The notes beneath the pieces were generated by a model. That model made no database searches and was not told the origin of the DNA. It worked only from the letters and a program-made list of their open reading frames with translations. Below are positions 23,251 through 29,803 of a DNA stretch of 29,803 nucleotides, piece by piece; the first letter of the stretch is position 1, and each line of letters starts with the position of its first letter. The stretch lies in assembly GCA_050692055.1 (NCBI GenBank), contig JBOGTC010000128.1:1-29803 (forward strand), given 5' to 3'. Source of the DNA: JBOGTC01 sp050692055 (GTDB lineage Bacteria > Chloroflexota > Limnocylindria > QHBO01). The position numbers and the translations under genes are program-made.

Positions 23251-24627
23251 TCAGAGCGGCTCGAAGCGCGCGGTGAAATGGCGCAGGGTCGGAGGCTGCT
23301 CCGTGATCCGGTAGCCGCGCAGCTCCCCGGCTCGCTCGGCCACCCATCGGATGACCTCGATGGCGTAGTCCACGTGCGACTGGGTGTACACGCGACGCGG
23401 GATCGCCAGGCGCACGAGCTCCATCGGTCCGGGCGTCTCGGAGCCGTCCGGATGCTGCCCGAACATGACCGTGCCGATCTCGCAGCCGCGTATGCCGCCC
23501 TCGCGGTAGAGGGCGATGGCCAGCGACTGGCCGGGGTACTCGAGCGGCGGCACGTGGGGAAGCAGGGCCGCCGCATCGAGATATACGGCGTGCCCGCCGA
23601 TCGGCCGCACCACCGGCACGCCCGCCTCGATCAGCGCCTCGCCCAGGTAGGCCGTGGAGCGGATGCGATAGCGCAGGTAATCCTCCTCCACGACCTCCCG
23701 CAGGCCCGCCGCCATGGCCTCGAGGTCGCGCCCGGCCAGGCCGCCGTAGGTCGGGAAGCCTTCGGTCAGGATGAGCAGGTTGCGGCACTGGGCCGCCCAC
23801 TCGTCCGAGTTCATCGCCAGCCAGCCGCCGATATTGGCAAGGGCGTCCTTCTTGCCCGACATCGTCATGCCGTCGGCCAGGGATGCCATCTCGCGCACGA
23901 TCTCCGGGATGGACCGATGCGCCTGACCCTCCTCTCGCTGCTTCACGAACCAGGCATTCTCGGCGAAGCGGCACGCATCGAGGAAGAGCGGTAGGCCGTA
24001 TCGGTCGCATACCTCCCGCGTCGCGCGCAGGTTGGCGAGGCTGACGGGCTGGCCGCCGCCCGAGTTGTTCGTGATGGTCATGAACACGACCGGCACGTTC
24101 TCCGCGCCGCGCTGCCGGATCAGCGCGTCGAGCGCGTCGGTGTCCATGTTGCCCTTGAACGGATGCTCGACCGATGGCTCCCGCCCCTCGGCGATGACAC
24201 AGTCGATCGCATCCGCGCCGGTGAACTCGACGTTGGCGCGGGTGGTGTCGAAATGGGTGTTGGAAGGAACCACCTTGCCGGGGCCGGCGACGACGCTGAA
24301 CAGGATCTTCTCCGCCGCGCGGCCCTGGTGGGTGGGGATGACGTGCCGGAAGGGCCACAGCTCGGTGACCGCCTCGAGGAAGCGGAACCAGGACGGCGAC
24401 CCGGCGTAGCTCTCGTCGCCGCGCTGGATACCTGCCCACTGCTCGGCGCTCATGGCACCCGTGCCCGAGTCGGTCAGGAGGTCGATCAGGACGTCATCGG
24501 CGTGGAGGTTGAAGAGGTTGTAGCCGGCGGCCTCGATGTTCGCCTGGCGCTCCTCGACGCTCGTGAGGCGGATCGGCTCGACGCTCTTGATCCGGAACGG
24601 CTCGATGATCGTGCGCCAGCGCTCCAT
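23251..24627 (-). CDS. tnaA: Tryptophanase (beta-eliminating PLP lyase)
   Basis: 458 residues. It splits L-tryptophan into indole, pyruvate and ammonia. The PLP lysine is K260 in MSGKKDALANIGG; other family blocks are GNMDTDAL, NNSGGGQPVSLANL, LDACRFAENAWF, EGFPTYGGLAGRDLEAM and RLAIPRRVYTQSH. The sister enzyme tyrosine phenol-lyase is separable at two positions: this protein has D127 in HFDTTR (TnaA-like; TPL has Thr) and I384 in GCEIG (TnaA-like; TPL has Arg in MERG). MSGKKD itself is more TPL-like. The start at 24627 gives the family N-terminus MERWRTIIEPFRIKSVEP; an ATG 8 codons upstream is less likely. A TACAGT hexamer lies 8 nt upstream. No tnaC leader peptide or tnaB transporter is present. 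Confidence 0.93.
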   Translation of the reverse strand: MERWRTIIEPFRIKSVEPIRLTSVEERQANIEAAGYNLFNLHADDVLIDLLTDSGTGAMSAEQWAGIQRGDESYAGSPSWFRFLEAVTELWPFRHVIPTHQGRAAEKILFSVVAGPGKVVPSNTHFDTTRANVEFTGADAIDCVIAEGREPSVEHPFKGNMDTDALDALIRQRGAENVPVVFMTITNNSGGGQPVSLANLRATREVCDRYGLPLFLDACRFAENAWFVKQREEGQAHRSIPEIVREMASLADGMTMSGKKDALANIGGWLAMNSDEWAAQCRNLLILTEGFPTYGGLAGRDLEAMAAGLREVVEEDYLRYRIRSTAYLGEALIEAGVPVVRPIGGHAVYLDAAALLPHVPPLEYPGQSLAIALYREGGIRGCEIGTVMFGQHPDGSETPGPMELVRLAIPRRVYTQSHVDYAIEVIRWVAERAGELRGYRITEQPPTLRHFTARFEPL

Positions 24628-24635
24628 CGCGCGCC

Positions 24636-24641
24636 ACTGTA
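24636..24641 (-). promoter_or_regulatory. Leaderless-type -10 for tnaA
   Basis: The - strand reads TACAGT, 8 nt before the ATG at 24627. Confidence 0.4.
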
Positions 24642-24775
24642 CTCGACGCACGTCCGGGCAAGATCCACCGCCACGTCGCGGCTTTGCGCCCGTGACGCGA
24701 GCCTCATCCGCGAGCTCAACGGTCGGAAGCTGCGTAACGACCGCGTGGTGAGCCTTACGTGGCCGACGGCGGCGT

Positions 24776-24796
24776 TGCGCTCATGAGATGAGCGTA
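24776..24796. repeat. Inverted repeat upstream of tnaA
   Basis: cgctcat (24778-24784) and atgagcg (24788-24794) form a perfect 7-bp stem with a gag loop, extended outward by a G-T and a T-A pair. It lies in the 308-bp stretch between the tnaA start (24627) and the protease stop (24936), about 140 bp before tnaA on the - strand. It could be an operator or RNA hairpin. Apart from this, the hairpin at 24897-24914 and the -10 of tnaA, the stretch shows no gene I can support. Confidence 0.45.
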
Positions 24797-24896
24797 CGGC
24801 CATCGACGGCGGAGGGCCGGCAGATAGCGCCAGTGTCACGAGTGCTACCGCAGCTTCGCCTCCCGGACGAGAACCGAGGCCCCGCTGCGAGCGAGA

Positions 24897-24914
24897 CCCC
24901 GGTCGGATTCGGGG
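24897..24914 (-). terminator. Hairpin downstream of the protease gene
   Basis: ccccg (24897-24901) pairs with cgggg (24910-24914) around an 8-nt loop, 21 bp after the protease stop on the - strand. Weak, without a T-run. Confidence 0.25.
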
Positions 24915-24935
24915 ATCGTCAGGAGATGGGGGCGA

Positions 24936-27900
24936 TCAGGGTCCGAAGGCGCGGTGCAGGAACGCCGCCATCTGGCCGCGCGTCACGGCCACGGTCGGGC
25001 AGAACCTCGTTCCACCGCAGCCGCTGGTCACGCCGGCCTCGAAGAGCGCATCGATGTTGCCCTCATGGATCGAGTCGTCGTCATCGGTGAAGTGGTCCGC
25101 GCTGGACGGGGTCAGCTGGAGTGCCCGGGCCAGGAAGCTGGCCATCTGCTCGCGCAGCACCGGCTGCCTGGGACAGAAGTTCGTGCCACCGCAGCCGCTG
25201 GTGATGCCGGCTTCGACAAGGGCGTTGATGTCCCCCTCGTGGATCGAGGCGTTGTCATCGGTGAAGTAGTCCTCGTCGGTGGCCGGCAGATCGAGCGCCC
25301 GCACCAGGAAGCTGGCCATCTGCTCGCGGTTCACGACGTTCTCCGGGCAGTAGCGAGGCGGATCGGCCGAGCAGCCGGCCGTGATGCCCTCGTTGTAGAC
25401 CCAGATGATGTCCTGCTCGAACGGATGGCCGTCGATGTCGATGAACGGCGCATCCGGATCGGTCACCGTCACGGTGAACGTCTCCGAGTCGGCCAGGTCA
25501 CCGTCGCTGGCGCTGACGGTGACGTCGTACGAGCCGGAGTCGCTCGACAGCGGCGCCAGCTCGAGGTTGCCGGTCCCGTCTCCATCGTCGGTCAGCGTCA
25601 TCCAGTCGGGCAGTGGATCGCCGCCGGCCAGCGTCGCGCCGAGCGAGAGAGCGTCACCATCGGGATCGGTGGCGCTCAGGCCCACATTGACCGTGTCCCC
25701 CTCGTCCAGCGACCGGTCGGCGATGGCCGCGAGCACCGGCGGCTCGTTGGTCGAGACGATGGCGATCGCCTCGGCATGCGGCGGCGCGCCATTCAGGCCG
25801 TCATTGAGGAGCAGCACTCCGAGCTCAGCGGGATTCGTGCCCGCCGGCCCGAACGAGACGATGTGCAGGTCTGCCTCAGCGCCCGGCGCCAGCTCTCCGC
25901 CCCCGAAGCCGTCGTCGCCAACGATGCCGAGGTAATGCTCGCGAAGCGGGCCGAACTGCAGCCCTTCGATGACGTCGGTGACGGTGCCGGTGAAGTAGAA
26001 GTCCACCGCCAGCACGTCCGCGGTGAGCTCGGCGGTGCCGAGATCATCCGCAGCGAGGCCGATCTGCTCGCCGCACACGAACAGCACGGTGTTCCCGCTG
26101 TTCGTCGCGTGCGCGGTGAAGAAGAAGGCGCTGAGATCGCCCGTCTCGAGGTCGAGCGCGAACGTCAGGTTTCGGCCGTCGCCCAGCGTGAGCGCGGCGT
26201 CGAAGCTGAAGACCGCGTACTCGTACTCACCGTCGCCATTGGTGTCGAGGTCCCACTCGATCGAGGCTGGAGCGTTCGCATGCGTCTGCCGTTCCCACGT
26301 GTTCACGGCGAACGCCAGGATGAAGCCGGAGTCGCATCCGGCGCTGCCGTAGGTCTGGACGCCGGCGTACCGCAGGTCGATGACGGGGGCGTTGCCGCCG
26401 GTCGGGCCTTCCGGCACGTCCGGGCTGGTCCCGAGCAGCGAGTAGGTGCTGATCGTCGCCGTCCCCACGCCGTCGTTCATGAGCCCAACCGTGTCCGCGG
26501 GCAGCCCTTCGAACTCCTCGTCGAGCGTGAAGCTCCCCGTGCTGGCCGAGACGTCCCCGGACAGGCGCGGCAGCACGTGCCATGGAAGGTGGAGCGTTTC
26601 GGCGGTCCCATCCAGCCAGACGTAGCCGTCGTACTCCAGCAGCGTGGCGGCCTCGCCGTTGGCGCCGTTGAATCCGGAGTCGAGGGCCCACTCGCGGAGG
26701 GCCGTTCCATCGATCGTCAGCGTCACGTCGAAGCTTGCCTCCTGGCCGGCAGGCACCGTGAGGGTCGGAGCCGACAGGCTCGGCGTCACCGCCCCGTTCG
26801 TCGCGTCATCGGTGAAGCGGAACTCGGTGCTCAGGTCGAAGGTCTTGTCAACGCCGCTGTAGTTGCGGACGGTCACCGAGCGCGTCAGCACCGTCGTCGC
26901 GTCGGTGATGTCGTGGAAGCCGAACGAGAGCGCCGCGCTGGCGCCGTCCGTCGCCCAGGCCGCCACCGCCCTTCCGGCATGCGAGTCGTCCACGCGGACC
27001 TCGCCGGCGCCGATGCGCTGGATGGCGGCCAGTGGCGAGCTGATCGGTGCCTGGGGGGCGCCGTTGTAGATCTCGGTCTCCGCGTAGTTCATGAGGAGCG
27101 CCTTGATCTCGTTGGGCGTCCTCGCCGGAAGCTCCTCGAGCAGCAGCGCCGCCGACCCGGTCACCATGGGCGCCGCGCCGGACGTTCCGCCGAAGGGGCC
27201 GGTGTCTGCGCCGGAGCCGGCGATGGCCGAGACCGATGCGCCGGGCGCGCCGATCTCGGGCTTGATCTCGTTGGTCAGCATGGTCGGGCCGCGCGAGGAC
27301 GAGCCGACCATGGTGCCGATGAGAGGCAGCCCGTCGGCTGGATCGAGGCGGACGTTGACCGCGCCCGCCTCCAGCGCGGCCTGGAGGTCCTCGTTCAGGT
27401 CCTGCCCGATCATGAAGCCGGGGATCGTCTCACACGCGTTCTCGGGGCAGTCCCCGAATCCGCCCTGGAACGGATCCTCCGGCGTGACCAGGCCGATGAT
27501 GCCCGCCACGCCACCGGCGAGCGCGATGTTGGCGATCTTCTCGCTGAACGTGCAAGCGCCCCGGTCCACCAGCACCACGAGGCCGTTGAGCGATCCCGCC
27601 GCGAACGGGTTGGGCTGAGCGAGATCGGGAGCGAGGGGATCGTCACCGGCCAGGCGGCACCCAAGGCGACGCCCGTTCGTGCTGTCGTCGTGGACGAGCG
27701 GAGCCGCGATCGCGTCCGTCAGCTCGGCCGACCACGGCTGGAAGACGGCCGGGTAGAAGCCGGCGATGCTCGCAGGCGTGACGACCTCGAGCAGCGGCAA
27801 CCTGGCCGAGGGCACGTTGGTCTGCGCCACGGAGAGCGCCGTGGAAGCCGCCGCCGGCGTGCCGGTCACGTACGGCTTGTCGCCGCCGTTGCCGGCCGCG

Positions 27901-28991
27901 GCCACGGTCAGCACCCCGTTCAGGGTGGCGTTCTGCGTCGCCAGCGCGAGGTCGTCGTCCTTCGCCTGGCCGTAGTCGGAGCCCAGGGACATGTTGATCA
28001 GGTCGACCGCATCATCGATCAGGCCATCACCGTTGGGGTCAAGCGCAAAGTCGATGCCCTGGAGCAGGGCGATGCCGCTGCAGGAGGTGGAGATGGCAGA
28101 GCAGACCTTGACGGCGTACAGGTCCGCGGCGGGGGCGACGCCATCGACGCCGCCGATGATGTCGGCCACGTGGGTTCCGTGGCCGCCCATGCAGTCGATG
28201 GTGGGCGTTCCGCAGTCAATGGGATCGGGATCCGGGGCGAGGTCGCCGTCCGGCCAGGACTCGCCGACGAAGTCGTATCCGCCGACGACACGATCCGTGG
28301 GGAACAGGCCGTCAAGCGTGGTGTTGCGAGGATCGTCGGTGCTGGTGCCATAGGCCGCGGTGTAGGCGGCCAAGGTCCCGTCGCCACCGAAGGCGGTGTG
28401 CGTGTAGTCGATCCCGCTGTCGAGCACCGCCACCGAGATCCCGGCGCCGCTGAGGCCAGGCGGGGCGTCGTGGAGCGCTTCGGCGCCGATATACGGCACC
28501 GTCTCAGCCAGGTCGTACTCGTAGTCGATGACCGGGTTGACGGACTCGACCTGGGGATCTGCCGCGATCGCCGGCAGACGGGAAGCGTCCACCGACAGCG
28601 CCACCGCGTTCAGCGCGATCTCGACGCGTGCGAGCACCTCGGCGCCGGCAGCGGTCGAGGCAAGGAACGCGTCCTGCTGGGCCTGCACCTCGCTGAATTG
28701 GACGCGCTGCGCCGAGGCCGTGGCACCCCGCGAGGCGAGCTCGGCCACGGGATCGGCGGTCAGCCGCACGACGACCTGGCGAACGCCGGTGGCTGAGAAC
28801 AGCGAGGCATCCATCGTCGACGGACGCCCGAAGCCGGTGGTCGAGACGGGCTCGTCGAGACGCAGTTCCTCGACGCTCTGGGGCGCCGGCGCCGGCGACC
28901 GTGGCGCGGGATCCACGGCCAGGGCCGCGGTGGTTCCGAACAGGGTGGTGAGCAGCGCCACGAGCGTGGCGAGGACGACTGGACGACGCAC
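24936..28991 (-). CDS. Secreted subtilisin-like (S8) serine protease with PA insert and three SLH repeats
   Basis: 1351 residues from GTG 28991 (GGGGAG and GAGAGGG upstream). Signal peptide about 1-25 ending TAALA. An inhibitor-like prodomain (about 60-160) is followed by the S8 domain with D191 (AVLDSGIDYTHTAF), H271 (GGHGTHVAD), N368 (AAAGNGG) and S604 (GGTSGAAPMV). A PA domain is inserted between histidine and serine (about 395-570, LVVLVDRGACTFSEKIANIA). Next come beta-rich domains, including an Ig/cadherin-like segment (EPPVLAAIADRSLDEGD, ATDPDGD). The C-terminus (1183-1351) holds three SLH-type repeats, each with a Cys-Gly pair such as GITSGCGGTNFCP and REQMASFLARAL. The architecture matches surface-anchored extracellular proteases that degrade protein for nutrition. 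All catalytic residues are intact. Confidence 0.94.
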   Translation of the reverse strand: MRRPVVLATLVALLTTLFGTTAALAVDPAPRSPAPAPQSVEELRLDEPVSTTGFGRPSTMDASLFSATGVRQVVVRLTADPVAELASRGATASAQRVQFSEVQAQQDAFLASTAAGAEVLARVEIALNAVALSVDASRLPAIAADPQVESVNPVIDYEYDLAETVPYIGAEALHDAPPGLSGAGISVAVLDSGIDYTHTAFGGDGTLAAYTAAYGTSTDDPRNTTLDGLFPTDRVVGGYDFVGESWPDGDLAPDPDPIDCGTPTIDCMGGHGTHVADIIGGVDGVAPAADLYAVKVCSAISTSCSGIALLQGIDFALDPNGDGLIDDAVDLINMSLGSDYGQAKDDDLALATQNATLNGVLTVAAAGNGGDKPYVTGTPAAASTALSVAQTNVPSARLPLLEVVTPASIAGFYPAVFQPWSAELTDAIAAPLVHDDSTNGRRLGCRLAGDDPLAPDLAQPNPFAAGSLNGLVVLVDRGACTFSEKIANIALAGGVAGIIGLVTPEDPFQGGFGDCPENACETIPGFMIGQDLNEDLQAALEAGAVNVRLDPADGLPLIGTMVGSSSRGPTMLTNEIKPEIGAPGASVSAIAGSGADTGPFGGTSGAAPMVTGSAALLLEELPARTPNEIKALLMNYAETEIYNGAPQAPISSPLAAIQRIGAGEVRVDDSHAGRAVAAWATDGASAALSFGFHDITDATTVLTRSVTVRNYSGVDKTFDLSTEFRFTDDATNGAVTPSLSAPTLTVPAGQEASFDVTLTIDGTALREWALDSGFNGANGEAATLLEYDGYVWLDGTAETLHLPWHVLPRLSGDVSASTGSFTLDEEFEGLPADTVGLMNDGVGTATISTYSLLGTSPDVPEGPTGGNAPVIDLRYAGVQTYGSAGCDSGFILAFAVNTWERQTHANAPASIEWDLDTNGDGEYEYAVFSFDAALTLGDGRNLTFALDLETGDLSAFFFTAHATNSGNTVLFVCGEQIGLAADDLGTAELTADVLAVDFYFTGTVTDVIEGLQFGPLREHYLGIVGDDGFGGGELAPGAEADLHIVSFGPAGTNPAELGVLLLNDGLNGAPPHAEAIAIVSTNEPPVLAAIADRSLDEGDTVNVGLSATDPDGDALSLGATLAGGDPLPDWMTLTDDGDGTGNLELAPLSSDSGSYDVTVSASDGDLADSETFTVTVTDPDAPFIDIDGHPFEQDIIWVYNEGITAGCSADPPRYCPENVVNREQMASFLVRALDLPATDEDYFTDDNASIHEGDINALVEAGITSGCGGTNFCPRQPVLREQMASFLARALQLTPSSADHFTDDDDSIHEGNIDALFEAGVTSGCGGTRFCPTVAVTRGQMAAFLHRAFGP

Positions 28992-29115
28992 GGTACCCTC
29001 TCTCCCCTTGCGGACTTCGACCAAGCTTGGTGCGGGTCCGCAGCGCACGAGTCGGGCGTTCGAATCATCGACCGCGGGCACGGCGCGCTCGAGCAGCGGT
29101 GCGGAGTCCGCCGTG

Positions 29116-29145
29116 ATCCTAGCCCGCGCTCCTTGACGTCGTCAA
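29116..29145 (-). promoter_or_regulatory. Promoter of the S8 protease gene
   Basis: On the - strand a -35 TTGACG (29145-29140) and a -10 TAGGAT (29121-29116) are 18 bp apart. This predicts a leader of about 118 nt before GTG 28991. It is one of the two best two-box promoters in the window. Confidence 0.55.
29133..29145. promoter_or_regulatory. Palindrome TTGACG-T-CGTCAA over the divergent promoter
   Basis: A perfect 6-1-6 inverted repeat that contains the protease -35 on the - strand and an identical TTGACG on the + strand. The + copy lacks a good -10 at normal spacing. It may be an operator or simply back-to-back -35 boxes. Confidence 0.45.
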
Positions 29146-29222
29146 CGATTTTCCTCCATCGGCTGGTCCACGCCAGCCATGAGTCCTACGATCCACCCAC
29201 CGACACACTGAGGATTGAACCG

Positions 29223-29678
29223 ATGCAGACCTGGGAGCGCCTGGGCGGGGAGCTCGTCTCGGCCCCGGCCGTGACGAGCTGGGCCCCCAACGAGATGCAG
29301 GTCTTCGCCATCTTCGCCGATGGCCAGCTGTGGAACCGATACTGGGACGGCGAGCGCTGGCACGACTGGGAGTCGCTCGGCGGCGATCTGGCCGGAGATC
29401 CCGCCGCCTGCTCGTGGGGCGCGGATCGAATCGACCTCTTCGCGCGTGGCCGGGACGGCAGCCTCCAGCATGCCTGGTACGAGCCGGCCGGCTGGCAGCC
29501 GTGGGAATCGCTCGGCGGCGAGCTTGCCTCGGATCCGACCGCCTGCTCGTGGGGGCCGAACCGCATCGACGTCTTCGGCCGATCCCCGAGCGGCGAGCTC
29601 CTGCACGGTTCCTGGGATGGCCGGCGCTGGTCCTGGGACGATGCGCCGGCCGCGGCGCATCAGGCGCCCAACCGCTGA
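29223..29678 (+). CDS. Three-repeat DUF346/PLL-like beta-propeller protein
   Basis: 151 residues built from three repeats of about 44-45 residues: WERLGGELVSAPAVTSWAP, WESLGGDLAGDPAACSWGA and WESLGGELASDPTACSWGP. Each is followed by a strand like NRIDVFGRSPSGELLHGSWDG. This is the DUF346 repeat seen in PLL-like lectins, whose propellers usually have seven blades. A three-blade chain would have to oligomerise or form a partial propeller. No signal peptide precedes the first repeat, so as read it is cytoplasmic. The ATG at 29223 is chosen because it has GAGG 9 nt upstream and sits just before repeat 1; the open frame extends to 29133 without signal features. Divergent from the protease across about 230 bp. 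Sugar binding is possible but unproved. Confidence 0.8.
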   Translation: MQTWERLGGELVSAPAVTSWAPNEMQVFAIFADGQLWNRYWDGERWHDWESLGGDLAGDPAACSWGADRIDLFARGRDGSLQHAWYEPAGWQPWESLGGELASDPTACSWGPNRIDVFGRSPSGELLHGSWDGRRWSWDDAPAAAHQAPNR

Positions 29679-29724
29679 ACCGGCGGTGCGTGCAGCGGCC
29701 GCAGCCCGGACGCGCTATTCCTGC

Positions 29725-29803
29725 ATGATGGGCTATCCACTTCGCTCCACCGGCGGCCAAGTCCGCGTCCCCGCTTTTGGCTACATAGCAATGGGATTAC
29801 TGC
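29725..29803 (+). CDS. Possible start of a gene cut by the right edge
   Basis: An ATG at 29725 (or 29728) opens a frame to the window end, about 26 codons, reading MMGYPLRSTGGQVRVPAFG and then YIAMGLL. The sequence is less GC-rich than its neighbours. No clear ribosome site or -10 precedes it, so it may be chance. The remaining 29679-29724 shows nothing I can name. Confidence 0.2.
   Translation, partial: MMGYPLRSTGGQVRVPAFGYIAMGLL

Noticed and set aside
24954..28796. 1280-codon + strand open frame opposite the protease
   Set aside because: Mirror frame of a GC-rich gene; composition is Arg/Gly/Val/Asp without domains, while the - strand has a complete S8 catalytic set.

Overview
The window is a high-GC bacterial chromosome segment with short intergenic gaps, frequent GTG/TTG starts and many 4-bp stop/start overlaps. 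I see no rRNA, tRNA, CRISPR array or transposase. My best guess for the host is an aerobic Chloroflexota lineage (Limnocylindria-like). This rests on the fused heme A/heme O synthase, the aa3-type oxidase whose subunit II carries a blue-copper domain, the MEP-pathway gene ispG, SLH-type surface anchoring and frequent leaderless-looking promoters. It is an inference; a deep actinobacterial relative is the main alternative.

Layout. 1-250: tail of an unidentified + strand gene and a 25-bp direct repeat. 248-2803 (-): a thiol-redox relay (extracytoplasmic thioredoxin-like lipoprotein, CcdA, thioredoxin reductase), with paired repeats upstream of trxB. 2838-6452 (+): four tightly overlapping genes (methyltransferase, geranylgeranyl-reductase-type flavoprotein, SRPBCC protein, FabF-like ketosynthase) that look like a small specialised-metabolite or lipid pathway. 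6471-8164: a stand-alone receiver domain (-) and ispG (+).

8246-18104: a respiratory block. The - strand carries the oxidase operon ctaC-ctaD-ctaE, a three-helix membrane protein, a membrane-anchored TlpA-type thioredoxin and a 63-residue membrane protein. It also carries an unknown lipoprotein, and a ctaAB fusion with a class III nucleotidyl cyclase 4 bp behind it. ctaG is on the + strand. Together these supply heme A, copper-site assembly and the structural subunits of a terminal oxidase.

18234-24627: accessory genes. They are an MpaB/DUF2236 oxygenase, a rhomboid protease, a DHA2-type MFS exporter, a fused membrane-cytochrome/molybdopterin oxidoreductase, a VapBC-type toxin-antitoxin pair with a frameshifted toxin, and tryptophanase. 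24936-28991 (-): a 1351-residue secreted subtilisin-like protease with three SLH repeats. 29223-29678 (+): a three-repeat DUF346/PLL-like protein. The right edge cuts through an open frame that may or may not be a gene.

A recurring pattern is a TANNNT-like -10 hexamer 6-8 nt before the start codon of the first gene in a unit (ispG, rhomboid, tnaA, thioredoxin lipoprotein, MFS, Mo-oxidoreductase, ctaG, vapB). This points to widespread leaderless transcription. Genes inside units or with long leaders instead show GGAGG-type ribosome binding sites.
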